Source: Angustibacter sp. Root456
Lineage (GTDB): Bacteria > Actinomycetota > Actinomycetes > Actinomycetales > Angustibacteraceae
DNA length: 64,000 bases
Assembly (NCBI RefSeq): GCF_001426435.1
Contig: NZ_LMER01000016.1
Location: 95,453 to 159,452 of the forward strand
Direction: 5' to 3'
Of this stretch, positions 1-8,923 are shown in pieces. A program made the translations under genes and the position numbers. Within the stretch, counting starts at the first letter, position 1. Each line of letters starts with the position of its first letter. The notes under the pieces were generated by a model. That model was given only the letters and a program-made list of their open reading frames with translations, had not been told where the DNA came from and did no database searches.

Positions 1-792
<792 letters not shown>

Positions 793-950
793 GAAGTTCC
801 CTTCGTCGTCCGGATGGGTCCATCGGCGGCAAGGACGGCGACCGCTCAGGCCTTCCCGCACCGGCTCGTGCTGATGATCACACGGCATATTCAGGTGGAC
901 GCCCGCGTTAGACTGAGTGCACAACTCAACAGCGCTGATGTCCCGCCCAT

Positions 951-1318
951 GGGGGTGATCGGTTTCGACGTTGGTCGTACTCCCAGGAGAAGCGGGTCGA
1001 GGACGCACGGTTATCTCGTAAACGATCCGTGCAAACCAACAGGTGCCGATTCTCACAGCACCGACTTCGCCCTCGCCGCCTGAGCGAGCGTAGAAGTCCG
1101 TCAGCCCGTGGTCGCTCTCGCCACGGTTCCTGGCGTCAGCTAGAGAGCCACTGCTTCCGCCGCACGCCGCGGGCGGCGGAGGGACACTTACGCGGCTGAG
1201 CCCGGCAGCGACTTGCCTGCGTGATCGCTGGGGCCGAGAAATCCCGTAGCAGGCTGCACCCGGAGAAGTCCTGGTTCTGCGCCAGCGGACGCGGGTTCGA
1301 TTCCCGCCACCTCCACCA
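951..1318 (+). ncRNA. ssrA: transfer-messenger RNA (tmRNA)
   Basis: The 5' end GGGGGTGATCGGTTTCGAC is the canonical tmRNA start, and the 3' end carries a T-arm (GGTTCGATTCCC) and CACCTCC followed by ACCA. GGGGGTG (951-957) pairs with CACCTCC (1308-1314), with one G-U pair, to form the acceptor stem. The internal reading frame encodes a degradation tag ending in ALAA. The RNA is a one-piece tmRNA of about 368 nt that rescues stalled ribosomes. A TAGACT box at 909-914 is a plausible -10. The 3' CCA-proximal end is a frequent integration site, but no element is inserted here. Confidence 0.96.
1045..1083 (+). other. tmRNA proteolysis-tag reading frame
   Basis: Reading from GCC at 1045 to the TGA at 1081-1083 gives ADSHSTDFALAA. 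The ADSH start and (D)xALAA end match the actinobacterial tag type. The resume codon is inferred from this similarity, so the exact first residue could be one codon off. Confidence 0.85.
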
Positions 1319-1340
1319 CCATGGCGACATCAGCGCTCGA

Positions 1341-1373
1341 CGAGGGGCCCGGCCACTACGGTCGGGCCCCTCG
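1341..1373 (+). terminator. ssrA terminator hairpin
   Basis: CGAGGGGCCCG at 1341-1351 pairs perfectly with CGGGCCCCTCG at 1363-1373 around an 11-nt loop, 22 nt after the tmRNA 3' end. No long T-tract follows, which is common in high-G+C actinobacteria. The rest of 1374-1600 shows no supported gene. Confidence 0.75.
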
Positions 1374-1600
1374 GCCGTTGTCTGCGGGGAATCGTGGTCT
1401 GTGGGGAGCCGTGGTCTGCGGAGCCGTTGACCGGCCTCCTCTCCCAGGCTCTTCAGAAGGCAGTGCTCGAACAGCGCTGAACCGCCGTTCTCGTGGTTTC
1501 GGCAAAACGCTGCGCACAGGCACGCGTCGGGCGTAGCCTCCCGCTGTTCCGCTCGGGCGTGACCCACGTCACACGCCCCGTCCCGATCAGGGGGAGAGTC

Positions 1601-2059
1601 ATGAGGTCTGCATATCGAGTCATCGCCGGTCTGATCTCGTTCGCCGTCGTCGTCCAGGCCGCGTCGATCGCCTACGCGATGTTCGCCATCTCGCACGAGA
1701 TCGAGAACGGCACCGTCATCGACAAGAACTACGTCGAGAACTCCACCGGACCCGAGGGTGTCGGCTTCGCGATCCACGCCATCGACGGGCAGATGGTGAT
1801 CCCGTTGCTGGCGATCGTGTTGCTCGTCGTGTCCTTCTTCGCCAAGGTGGCCGGCGGGGTGCGCTGGGCGGCGTTCGTCCTGCTGGCCGTCGTGGTGCAG
1901 GTGGTGCTGGCGTTCGTGTCGTTCGGTGCACCTGTCGTTGGGTTCCTGCACGGCCTCAACGCGCTCGTCGTGTTCGGCCTCGCGGGCTTCGCGGCTCGAC
2001 GCGCGACAGCCGTCGCCGAGCCGGTGACCGCGACGACCGCCGCCACCGCCACCGTCTAG
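1601..2059 (+). CDS. Small four-helix membrane protein, DUF6220-like
   Basis: The ATG at 1601 follows a good ribosome site (GGGGGAGAG, about 1590-1598) and gives a 152-aa protein beginning MRSAYRVIAGLISF. An in-frame upstream start exists but lacks this site. There are four hydrophobic segments, with a short extracytoplasmic stretch after the first that ends near FAIHAIDGQMV. The pattern resembles the DUF6220 family; I assign it by overall look, not by a diagnostic motif. The role is unknown. Its stop overlaps the stop of the convergent response-regulator gene in CTAG (2056-2059). Confidence 0.75.
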   Translation: MRSAYRVIAGLISFAVVVQAASIAYAMFAISHEIENGTVIDKNYVENSTGPEGVGFAIHAIDGQMVIPLLAIVLLVVSFFAKVAGGVRWAAFVLLAVVVQVVLAFVSFGAPVVGFLHGLNALVVFGLAGFAARRATAVAEPVTATTAATATV

Positions 2060-2763
2060 CCCACGAGATCGGCCTCGTGAACCATCAGCGCCAGCGCGGT
2101 GCGGTTGGTGAGGCCGAGCTTGGCCAGCACACTCGAGACGTGCGCCTTCACCGTGGCGACGCTCATCAGGAGCTCGGCGGCGATCTGCGCGTTCGACCTC
2201 CCCCGAGCGACCGCCACGGCCACCTGCCGCTCGCGGTCGGTCAGCGCGCGCAGCGCATGCTGCGCGCGCTGGCGCACGTCGGTGCCGGCCACGGTCGCCT
2301 CCATCAGCCGGCGCGTGATGGACGGCGACAGGTACGGCTCGCCGGACGCCACCCGCCGCACCGCGTCGGCGATCTGCGGCGGCGGGGTGTCCTTGAGCAG
2401 GAAGCCGCTCGCGCCGGCGTGCAGGGCGGCGAGGACGTCGCTGTCGGCGTCGAAGGTGGTGAGCACGATGACCTGCGGCGGTCGCGGGCGCGAGCGCAGC
2501 CGCCGCGTCGCGGTGACGCCGTCGATCCGCGGCATCCGCAGGTCCATCAGCACCACGTGCGGTGCGTGCCGGTCGACCACCTCAGGCACCTGGTCGCCGT
2601 CCGACGCCTCGCCCACCACGCGCAGGCCGTCGGCGCCGTCGAGCATGAGGGTGAGCGCGCCGCGGACGAGCGCGTCGTCGTCCACCACGACGACCTTCAC
2701 GACGTCCTTCACCGCGTCCTTCGCGACGTCCTTCGCGGCGTCCAGCGGCTCGGCCCCGGTCAT
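2056..2763 (-). CDS. NarL/FixJ-family response regulator (REC-HTH_LuxR)
   Basis: Receiver domain with acidic pocket VVVVDDD, phospho-acceptor Asp near residue 74 (VVLMDLRMPR) and the conserved KD of FLLKDTPP; the C-terminal LuxR-type helix-turn-helix reads LTDRERQVAVAVARGRSN to KAHVSSVLAKLGL. The start at 2763 overlaps the kinase stop as ATGA, arguing for translational coupling. The first ~20 residues are an odd repeated KD-rich stretch (DAAKDVAKDAVKDVVK) before the receiver begins; a downstream GTG could instead be used. Expected partner: the kinase directly upstream in the same operon. Confidence 0.92.
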   Translation of the reverse strand: MTGAEPLDAAKDVAKDAVKDVVKVVVVDDDALVRGALTLMLDGADGLRVVGEASDGDQVPEVVDRHAPHVVLMDLRMPRIDGVTATRRLRSRPRPPQVIVLTTFDADSDVLAALHAGASGFLLKDTPPPQIADAVRRVASGEPYLSPSITRRLMEATVAGTDVRQRAQHALRALTDRERQVAVAVARGRSNAQIAAELLMSVATVKAHVSSVLAKLGLTNRTALALMVHEADLVG

Positions 2764-3890
2764 GCGGGCCACGGTAGCCAGGCCGTGACGACGAACGCGC
2801 CGTCGACGGCACCGTGCTCGGTACGGCCGCCGAGCAGCGCGACGCGTTCGGCGAGACCCACGAGACCGGTGCCCGAGCCGTGTGCCGGCTCGGGTGCGGG
2901 ACTCAGCGCGTTGCGCACCTGCACCGCCAGCTCACCGCCGCGAGCGCCCGACACCCGGACGTCGACGGGCGCTCCGGGCGCGTGACGGCGGGCGTTGGTC
3001 AGGCCCTCCTGGACGACCCGGTAGGCGGTGCGCCCCAGCGTGTCGGGGACGTCGGCGGGGTCGACCGCGACGGTCAGGGTGACGTCGGTGCCGGCGGAGC
3101 GGGTCTCGTCCACGAGACGCGGCAGGTCGAGCAGCGACGGTTGCGGCGCAAGGGAAGCCGTGCCGCCCGGGTCGTCGTCGTCGCGCAGCACGGTGATCAC
3201 GTCGCGCAGCTCGTCGAGGGCCTGGTGCACGCCGGCGCGGACGACGCCCGCGGCCGCGGCGAGCCGCTCGGGTGCGGCGTCCGGCCGGTACTCCAGCGCG
3301 CCCGCGTACGTGGCGAGCAGCGAGAGGCGGTGGGCCAGCACGTCGTGCATCTCGCGTGCGATGAGGGTGCGTTCGCTGCGCCGGGCCTCGGCGACGCGGG
3401 CCGCTTGCTGCTCCTCGGCGCGACGGGCCTTGTCGCGCAACGACTCCAACAGCATGCGGCGGGCGCGGGTGTAGCTGCCCCAACCGGCCAGCGTGGCGCT
3501 GCCGACGACGACGAGCACGACCCACCAGCCGAACGACAGCCCGGGCATCGGTCGCCACCCCCAGCGCACGAGGTGCGCGGTCACGTCCAGCGCGCCGACG
3601 GCGGCCGCGACCCGGAACCGGCGCTCGGACGAGACGCGGTACAGCCCGTACGACGCGGCGGGCGTGCCCGCCGGTGACAGGGCCGCGAGCGCCGACGTCA
3701 CGACGGCCAGGGGCACTGGCAGGCGGTGCAGCACCACCACAGCGGCCACTGCGGCGACGGCGGTCGCGACGTCAACGATGGCCGTGCCCCGCGTGGGCTG
3801 CGAGAGCAGCAGGGCGGTGAGCTGCAGCGCGGTGAGCGCCCCGAGCGCGACCAGTGCGACGAGGCGTTCGACGACGGCGCGGGACGGCAT
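2760..3890 (-). CDS. Two-component sensor histidine kinase (HisKA_3 type)
   Basis: 376 aa from ATG at 3890 (MPSRAVVERL). Four to five membrane helices occupy residues 1-135, with no obvious extracellular sensor domain, followed by a coiled segment and the dimerisation motif AREMHDVLAHRLSLL with phospho-His near residue 182. The ATPase end has GTGLVGLAERVALLGG. This is the usual architecture of actinobacterial NarL-partner kinases. It pairs with the response regulator downstream (ATGA overlap). The signal is unknown; the kinase is divergent from the DUF6069-like gene at 4021. Confidence 0.92.
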   Translation of the reverse strand: MPSRAVVERLVALVALGALTALQLTALLLSQPTRGTAIVDVATAVAAVAAVVVLHRLPVPLAVVTSALAALSPAGTPAASYGLYRVSSERRFRVAAAVGALDVTAHLVRWGWRPMPGLSFGWWVVLVVVGSATLAGWGSYTRARRMLLESLRDKARRAEEQQAARVAEARRSERTLIAREMHDVLAHRLSLLATYAGALEYRPDAAPERLAAAAGVVRAGVHQALDELRDVITVLRDDDDPGGTASLAPQPSLLDLPRLVDETRSAGTDVTLTVAVDPADVPDTLGRTAYRVVQEGLTNARRHAPGAPVDVRVSGARGGELAVQVRNALSPAPEPAHGSGTGLVGLAERVALLGGRTEHGAVDGAFVVTAWLPWPA

Positions 3891-4020
3891 GCCCGGCAGG
3901 TTACGGGCCGCGCCGCGACGGTGGCACCGACCAAAGTCGGGGGTGGGCACACCTTCAGGCGCACCGGGTCTGGCCGCCGGGCCGATCTGCGCGACGGCAC
4001 CCTCGGCCGATGCTCACCGC

Positions 4021-4470
4021 ATGACGAACACCACCTCGCAGACCTCCGCCCCCATCGACTGCCCCTGCCACGGCAGCGGCCTCGCCGGCCGGCGTCACCG
4101 CCGCCGGTGGTTCACCGTGCTGGCCGTGATGGCCTGCGCCACGGCGATGTGGGGAGTCCTCCACTCGCTGCTGCACATCGACCTCGCCGTGCGGCAGGGC
4201 GGTCGCGTCCAGCAGGTCGACTCGCTCGCCGTGACGCTGACCAGCCTGGTGGTCGGCCTGCTCGGCTGGCTCACCCTCACGCTGCTCGAGCGCCGGACCC
4301 AGCGGGCCGTGCGGGTCTGGCGCCTGCTCGGGGCCGGCGTCCTGCTCGTGTCGCTGACCGGGCCGGCCGCAGCCGTGTCGCTGTCCGCGGGGTTGGCGCT
4401 GGTGTCGATGCACCTCGTCGTCGGAGTGGGGCTGCTGCTCGCGCTGCCCGGCCGCCGTCGAGAGCACTGA
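4021..4470 (+). CDS. Four-helix membrane protein, DUF6069-like
   Basis: 149 aa from ATG at 4021. An N-terminal cytoplasmic piece with a CPCHGSG stretch is followed by four hydrophobic helices. The spacing of VQQVDSLAVTLTSLVVGL, LLERRTQRA and LTGPAAAVSL resembles actinobacterial DUF6069 proteins. No catalytic motif is visible and the function is unknown. The intergenic region 3891-4020 separates it from the divergent histidine kinase, so the two may share regulation; that is inference from position only. Confidence 0.75.
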   Translation: MTNTTSQTSAPIDCPCHGSGLAGRRHRRRWFTVLAVMACATAMWGVLHSLLHIDLAVRQGGRVQQVDSLAVTLTSLVVGLLGWLTLTLLERRTQRAVRVWRLLGAGVLLVSLTGPAAAVSLSAGLALVSMHLVVGVGLLLALPGRRREH

Positions 4471-4574
4471 CGCACCTGTCCGACGTCGCAGCTCTACCGG
4501 ACGTGGTCACCCTGCCTCAGGTCGTCGGCCACCGTGCCTCCTGGGTCGTACGCCCCTTGCAGCCGCAACAGTCT

Positions 4575-4603
4575 TTGACAGGCCGGTTCGTGGCATCCAT
4601 AGT
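4575..4603 (+). promoter_or_regulatory. Predicted housekeeping-type promoter of the ABC operon
   Basis: TTGACA at 4575-4580 and CATAGT at 4598-4603 are separated by 17 nt, close to the SigA-type consensus, about 35 nt before the ATPase start. Just downstream TCGGGCG (4612-4618) and CGCCCGA (4622-4628) form an inverted repeat around CAT, well placed to act as an operator or 5' hairpin. Confidence 0.55.
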
Positions 4604-4638
4604 TCCGCGTCTCGGGCGCATCGCCCGATGACGACCTG

Positions 4639-5418
4639 ATGCGGGTGAGGTTGGTGCGAGAGCCGGGAACGAGCCCCGCTGAGCTGCGCGGCGTCAGCCA
4701 CCGCTACGGGTCCGACCGCCAGGCCCTCACCGACGTCAGCGTGCAGCTGCAGCCCGGGGTGACGGCTCTGGTCGGCGTCAACGGGGCCGGCAAGTCGACC
4801 CTGCTGTCGATCCTCGCCGGTTCGCTGCGACCGACGGCCGGCTCGGTGCTCATCGGCGGCACCGACCTGAACGGTCGTCGGCGCCGAGAGGTCATCGGCC
4901 GCGTCGCCCTGATGCCGCAGGCCCTGACCGTGCCGCCGAACCTCACCGCCTGGGAGGCGGTCGCCGTCATCGGCTGGATGCGTGGCTTGGCGTCCCGGGA
5001 GGCGGCCCGGCGAGCAGATCGCGCGCTGGAGGCGGTCGACCTCGCGAACCGTCGGGGCAGTGCGATCAAGGAGCTCTCGGGCGGGATGAAGCGGCGGGTC
5101 GCGCTGGCCCAGGCGATCGTCGCGGAGCCTGACGTGCTGCTGCTCGACGAGCCGAGCACCGGCCTCGACCCGCAGCAGCGGCGACGCATGGTCGACATCG
5201 TCAAGGCGCTGCACGGCACCGTCGTGTTCAGCAGCCATGTGATGGAGGACGTCGTCGACACGGCCTCGCGGGTGCTCGTGCTGCACGAGGGTGGAGTTCG
5301 TTTCGACGGCGACGTCGACGAGCTGAGCGCGCGAGCGCCGGCCGGTGCACCACCGGAGCGCCGCCCCGAGGCGGCGTTCCTGGCGCTGATCGGCGACGCG
5401 GAGGCGCGAGCCCGGTGA
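4639..5418 (+). CDS. ABC transporter ATP-binding protein
   Basis: 259-aa ATPase with Walker A VNGAGKSTL (about residues 48-56), signature ELSGGMKRR, Walker B VLLLDEPSTGLDP and the switch histidine in VFSSHVMED. The simple single-ATPase layout and the DrrA/YxlF-like sequence suggest an export-type transporter rather than an importer; no binding protein is nearby. Its stop overlaps the GTG of the next gene (GTGA, 5415-5418), so it forms an operon with two membrane proteins. No strong ribosome site precedes the ATG, so the exact start is uncertain by a few codons. Confidence 0.9.
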   Translation: MRVRLVREPGTSPAELRGVSHRYGSDRQALTDVSVQLQPGVTALVGVNGAGKSTLLSILAGSLRPTAGSVLIGGTDLNGRRRREVIGRVALMPQALTVPPNLTAWEAVAVIGWMRGLASREAARRADRALEAVDLANRRGSAIKELSGGMKRRVALAQAIVAEPDVLLLDEPSTGLDPQQRRRMVDIVKALHGTVVFSSHVMEDVVDTASRVLVLHEGGVRFDGDVDELSARAPAGAPPERRPEAAFLALIGDAEARAR

Positions 5419-6611
5419 TCGTCCTGCGGGTGTGGATCCGCCGCTCGCTCGCGATCGTCGTCGCACCGGTGGTGGTCGTGCTGCTGACGCTCGGCGCGTG
5501 GTCGAGGGACGGCTGGCAGTTCGAGTCCCTGTGGGCGCTGCGCGCGGCGGTGCTGCTCGTGCCGCTCGTCTCACCGGTGCTCGCCGCCGCGGTGGCCTTC
5601 GACGTCGCCCGCCGCTGGGGGCCGCTCGTGACCGTGCTCGGGCCGTCCACCGCGCGCTGGCGTCGGGCGACGCTCGCGCTGGTGGCCGTGCACGTCGGCT
5701 GGACGTTCGCCGCGGTGTGTCTCGTCTGGGCGGCGGCGGGCGTCCGGCTGGTGCTCGACGACGCGATCTGGCAGGCCGATCCCTGGTTGCCGGTGGAGGT
5801 GGTGTCCGCGCTGGGCGCCGCTGCGGCCGTCGGGTTGCTCGTCGCCACCCTGGTCAAGGGACTCGCCGCCCCGCCGCTCGCCGCCGTCCTGGTGTTCGGG
5901 GTCGAGGCGCTTGCCGGGCCGTACGGCTTGATGTCGCTCTTCAGCCCGATGGCCCTCGTCGACTCGGCGGTGGGGCTCGAGCGCGATCCCGCGGCGGCCG
6001 CCTGGGCCGTCGCCCTCAACCTCGCGGTGCTGGTGTGCTGCTGCGTGGTCGCGTTGCGCGGCGCGGTGACGAGCCGAGCCTGGGTCGCGCAGGTGACCCT
6101 GGGGTGCATGGTCCTCGGTGGGGTTCTGCTGGGGCACGGGCCGTCCTCCGCACTGGAGTTCCGTCCCTCCACCCAGCCTCGGGCGTGCGCGCGCGCTGGT
6201 GCCGTCGAGGTGTGCGGCCCGGGCAACACCCAGCCCTTCCTGAGCGAGCTGGCCGGCGGCCTGGCGGGCGCCACCGGGCAGCTGGCCCACTCGGGGCTCC
6301 CCCTGCCGCACGAGTTCGTGCTCGGCGTGCCGGGGGAGCAGGCTGCCGTGACGCCCGCAGCCAGCGTCGTCCACGCCTACCCGGCGGGTCTGACCCGCAA
6401 GCGGCGCACGACGACTCTGGCCCGCGTGCTCGCCCTGCCGCAGATCTGCCCGCAGCTCCTCGACGCCGGACCCGACACCACCCCGCTCCTCGATCGCCAG
6501 GCGCAGGTGAGTGCGTGGATCCGGCAGGCTCTGGAGCGCGGCGGAAGCGATCCGGCACCGCCGGGTGTCGTCGCGGCCTACCGCGACCTCGAGACGTGTC
6601 GGGTCACATGA
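5415..6611 (+). CDS. ABC exporter membrane subunit (unclassified)
   Basis: 398 aa starting at GTG 5415, overlapping the ATPase stop. Six to seven hydrophobic helices occupy the first ~235 residues; the C-terminal ~160 residues look extracytoplasmic, with three Cys (RACARAGAVEVCGPG, QICPQLL) that could form disulfides. It matches the permease-plus-external-domain look of uncharacterised actinobacterial exporters. It pairs with the ATPase upstream and a second small membrane protein downstream. Substrate unknown. Confidence 0.75.
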   Translation: MIVLRVWIRRSLAIVVAPVVVVLLTLGAWSRDGWQFESLWALRAAVLLVPLVSPVLAAAVAFDVARRWGPLVTVLGPSTARWRRATLALVAVHVGWTFAAVCLVWAAAGVRLVLDDAIWQADPWLPVEVVSALGAAAAVGLLVATLVKGLAAPPLAAVLVFGVEALAGPYGLMSLFSPMALVDSAVGLERDPAAAAWAVALNLAVLVCCCVVALRGAVTSRAWVAQVTLGCMVLGGVLLGHGPSSALEFRPSTQPRACARAGAVEVCGPGNTQPFLSELAGGLAGATGQLAHSGLPLPHEFVLGVPGEQAAVTPAASVVHAYPAGLTRKRRTTTLARVLALPQICPQLLDAGPDTTPLLDRQAQVSAWIRQALERGGSDPAPPGVVAAYRDLETCRVT

Positions 6612-7168
6612 GGGCAGTGGCGCTCGGGTGGTTGCGGTCGCGTGGCTTCGTGGGCGCGCTGGTCGTGGCGGCGGCGACCGCCATCGCCGGGGGCGTCGCC
6701 GCCGACACCACGTTGCAGCTTCCTCTCGTCCAGCGGTCGCTTCCGCTGCCGGTCGTGGTGCTGCTGGTCGCGGTGATCGTCGTCGTGACGCCGATCCAGG
6801 ACCGCTTCGGCGGCCTGGAGGCCTCGCTCGAGCGCCGGCGAACGGACCGACTCCTGGCGGGCGCCCTCGCCTGCAGCCTGGCGGTTGTGGCGTGCGGCCC
6901 CGCGGCGATGTCGGCGCGGGAGCGGTTACCGTGGAGCGTGTTCGTCGGGCTGCTGGTCGTCGCGGTCATGGCGGTCGTCGTCGTGGGAGCCTTCGCGTGG
7001 CTCCCGACCGTCGTGGTGGGACTGGCGGTGACGTACGTCGACCTCGTCTACGGCCAACCCGTGCGTTCGGCGCTCGACACAGTGGGGCTACCGGTGCTGT
7101 CCGCTCTCCTGATGGCGGCTCTCGGCCTCTACGTGCTGCGTGGCCCATCTGATCTCGGCGCACACTGA
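6608..7168 (+). CDS. Membrane protein of the ABC operon
   Basis: 186 aa from ATG 6608, which overlaps the previous stop as ATGA. About six hydrophobic segments and no enzymatic motif. Tight coupling suggests it works with the ATPase and the 398-aa subunit, perhaps as a second permease half. Its last codons overlap the -35 element of the sigL promoter (7166-7171), so transcription of the ABC operon and of sigL may interact. Confidence 0.75.
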   Translation: MRAVALGWLRSRGFVGALVVAAATAIAGGVAADTTLQLPLVQRSLPLPVVVLLVAVIVVVTPIQDRFGGLEASLERRRTDRLLAGALACSLAVVACGPAAMSARERLPWSVFVGLLVVAVMAVVVVGAFAWLPTVVVGLAVTYVDLVYGQPVRSALDTVGLPVLSALLMAALGLYVLRGPSDLGAH

Positions 7169-7193
7169 ACCGCAGCGGCGCCTGCTGCGTGCA
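7166..7193 (+). promoter_or_regulatory. SigL-type (ECF) promoter of sigL-rslA
   Basis: TGAACC (7166-7171), 16-nt spacer, CGTGCA (7188-7193). This matches the mycobacterial SigL consensus as I recall it (TGAACC then CGT) and is repeated with identical spacing at two other sites 1.6 kb downstream. It implies autoregulation. Confidence 0.7.
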
Positions 7194-7210
7194 GAGGGTG
7201 AGGAGGTCCG

Positions 7211-7717
7211 GTGCCCGACGACGTCACGCTCATGCGGCAGCTGCACGACGAGCACGCCGCCGCGCTCTGGCGCTACTGCCTGCGCCTCACCGCCGGCGAC
7301 CGCGCCCGCGCCGAGGACGTCGTGCAGGAAACGATGCTGCGCGCCTGGCGGCGGCTGCCCGACCTCGACGACACGCGGATGTCACTGCGGCCGTGGCTGT
7401 TCACCGTGGCCCGCCGCATCGTGATCGACGAGTGGCGCTCGCAGCGGGCGCGGCCCGAGGTGGCGGTGGCCGAGCTGCCCGAGTCGGCGTCGGACGACGA
7501 GAGCGACCAGCTGCTGCTGTCGTGGACCGTCGCCGAGGCCCTCACCCACCTCACGGCCGAGCACCGGGCGGTGCTGCGCGAGTGCTACTTCCGCGGGCGG
7601 TCGGTGGCCGAGGCGGCGCGACGGCTCGGAGTGCCGGAAGGCACGGTGAAGTCGCGCACGCACTACGCCCTGCGCGCCCTGCGGCTCGCCCTCGAGGAGA
7701 TGGGAGTGACGTCATGA
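7211..7717 (+). CDS. sigL: ECF sigma factor, SigL-like
   Basis: 168 aa from GTG 7211, preceded by GAGGAGGT (about 7199-7206). Region 2 reads LRLTAGDRARAEDVVQETMLRAW and region 4 LTAEHRAVLRECYFRG then LGVPEGTVKSRTHYALRAL. The wording, including DEHAAALWRYCLRL near the start and ALRLALEEMGVTS at the end, closely parallels mycobacterial SigL. The stop overlaps the anti-sigma start (ATGA at 7714-7717). Predicted to direct transcription from TGAACC-N16-CGT promoters, including its own. Confidence 0.9.
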   Translation: MPDDVTLMRQLHDEHAAALWRYCLRLTAGDRARAEDVVQETMLRAWRRLPDLDDTRMSLRPWLFTVARRIVIDEWRSQRARPEVAVAELPESASDDESDQLLLSWTVAEALTHLTAEHRAVLRECYFRGRSVAEAARRLGVPEGTVKSRTHYALRALRLALEEMGVTS

Positions 7718-8418
7718 GCTGCCGCTACGCCCACCTGGACGGCGCGTACGTGCTGGGTGCGCTCGCGCCGGCCGAGCGCCAGGAGTTCGAGCAGCACCTG
7801 CGCGACTGCCCGGCGTGCGCCGCGGCGGTGCAGGACCTCGCCGGGCTGCCCGGCCTGCTCGCCCGGGTCGACGCCGACGTCCTGGACGACGCACCGCTCG
7901 CCGACGAGCCGGCCCCCGACACGCTGCTGCCGTCGCTGGTGCGCGGCGTGCGCCACCACCGCAGGCGGCGCACCGTCGTCACCGCGATGCTGGCCGCCGC
8001 GGCGGCGCTCGTCGTCGGTGGCGCCGGGGTGGCGGCGTCCCAGCTCGGGCAGCCGACCGACCGGCGTCCCACCGCTGCGCCGACGACCTCGACGAGCCCG
8101 ACGTCGACGCCGCGCCCGATGACCGCGGTGCAGCCGGCGCCGATGAGCGCGCGCCTCGCGGTCCAGCCCGTGGCCTGGGGCACCCGACTGGTGCTGACCT
8201 GCCGATACGACCCGGACGACACCCGCTACGGCGAGGCTGCCGAGTACGCGCTGGTCGTCCGCACGCAGGACGGCCGCACCGAGCAGGTGGCCACGTGGCG
8301 CGCACTGCCCGGCCAGCAGATGGAGCTCAGCGGAGCCACCAGCGCGCGGGCGGCGGACATCGCCGCGGTCGAGGTCAGGCTGACCGGCGGCGCGACGGTG
8401 CTACGACTGCAGAGCTGA
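7714..8418 (+). CDS. rslA: Zinc-type membrane anti-sigma factor, RslA-like
   Basis: 234 aa from ATG 7714. The N-terminal zinc motif is H28-x3-C32-x2-C35 (EQHLRDCPACAAA), typical of redox-sensitive ZAS anti-sigma factors that release the sigma on thiol oxidation. A single membrane helix (about residues 88-110) follows a basic stretch, then a Pro/Thr-rich linker and an external domain of ~100 residues. Translationally coupled to sigL. Its last 44 bases overlap the 3' end of a convergent membrane-protein gene that itself has a SigL-type promoter. Confidence 0.88.
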   Translation: MSCRYAHLDGAYVLGALAPAERQEFEQHLRDCPACAAAVQDLAGLPGLLARVDADVLDDAPLADEPAPDTLLPSLVRGVRHHRRRRTVVTAMLAAAAALVVGGAGVAASQLGQPTDRRPTAAPTTSTSPTSTPRPMTAVQPAPMSARLAVQPVAWGTRLVLTCRYDPDDTRYGEAAEYALVVRTQDGRTEQVATWRALPGQQMELSGATSARAADIAAVEVRLTGGATVLRLQS

Positions 8419-8785
8419 GGGTGCGCGGCCTGAGCCGCGCGAGGACGGCCACGCCACCCAGCACCGCGACCACCTCCGAAGCTGCGCTGACCACCTGCGC
8501 GGTGCCGGTCCACACCTCGTGGACGCCGAACAGCCCCACCGTCGCCGAGATGACGAAGGCCCCCAGCGTCGCCAGCCCGAAGCCGACCGCCAGCAGCGCG
8601 GGGAGCCAGTGTCGCCACGCCACGAGCAGGACGGCGATCGCCACCGCCCCGCCCGCGTTGAGCAGGAACGACGGTCCGATCACCGCGATGTCGCGGAACC
8701 CGTCGAACCACAGCTTCAGGTGCACCGCCCCCGATACGAGCACCGCCACCGCCGTCAGCCACCGGATCGCCTGCTGCTGAGTCAT
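8375..8785 (-). CDS. Four-helix membrane protein in the SigL regulon
   Basis: 136 aa from ATG 8785, with a good ribosome site on the minus strand (GGGAGGA). Four predicted helices; sequence such as SGAVHLKLWFDGFRDI and GPSFLLNAGGAVAIAVLLV resembles small actinobacterial membrane proteins found beside ECF sigma genes, but I cannot name a function. A minus-strand SigL-type promoter lies at 8818-8845. The gene runs convergently into rslA and the two overlap by 44 bp. Confidence 0.8.
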   Translation of the reverse strand: MTQQQAIRWLTAVAVLVSGAVHLKLWFDGFRDIAVIGPSFLLNAGGAVAIAVLLVAWRHWLPALLAVGFGLATLGAFVISATVGLFGVHEVWTGTAQVVSAASEVVAVLGGVAVLARLRPRTLSSAVVAPSRRRSA

Positions 8786-8817
8786 CGCGTCCTCCCGCGT
8801 CGAAGGGTCCTGCCTGC

Positions 8818-8845
8818 TTCACGAGCCGCAGGGCGTCCCGGTTCA
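8818..8845 (-). promoter_or_regulatory. SigL-type promoter (minus strand) of the membrane protein gene
   Basis: On the minus strand TGAACC (8845-8840), 16 nt, CGTGAA (8823-8818). It is back-to-back with the plus-strand copy; the two -35 boxes are arms of one imperfect inverted repeat (8833-8845 with 8859-8870). Confidence 0.68.
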
Positions 8846-8858
8846 GATCGAGGTGAGG

Positions 8859-8886
8859 TGAACCGGACGCCGGCTACCTGCGTACC
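8859..8886 (+). promoter_or_regulatory. SigL-type promoter of the Rieske gene
   Basis: TGAACC (8859-8864), 16-nt spacer, CGTACC (8881-8886), about 38 nt before the Rieske start. Same motif and spacing as before sigL. Confidence 0.7.
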
Positions 8887-8923
8887 CGAGGGCAACGACC
8901 GCTCGAAGCGAAGGAGCACCGCC

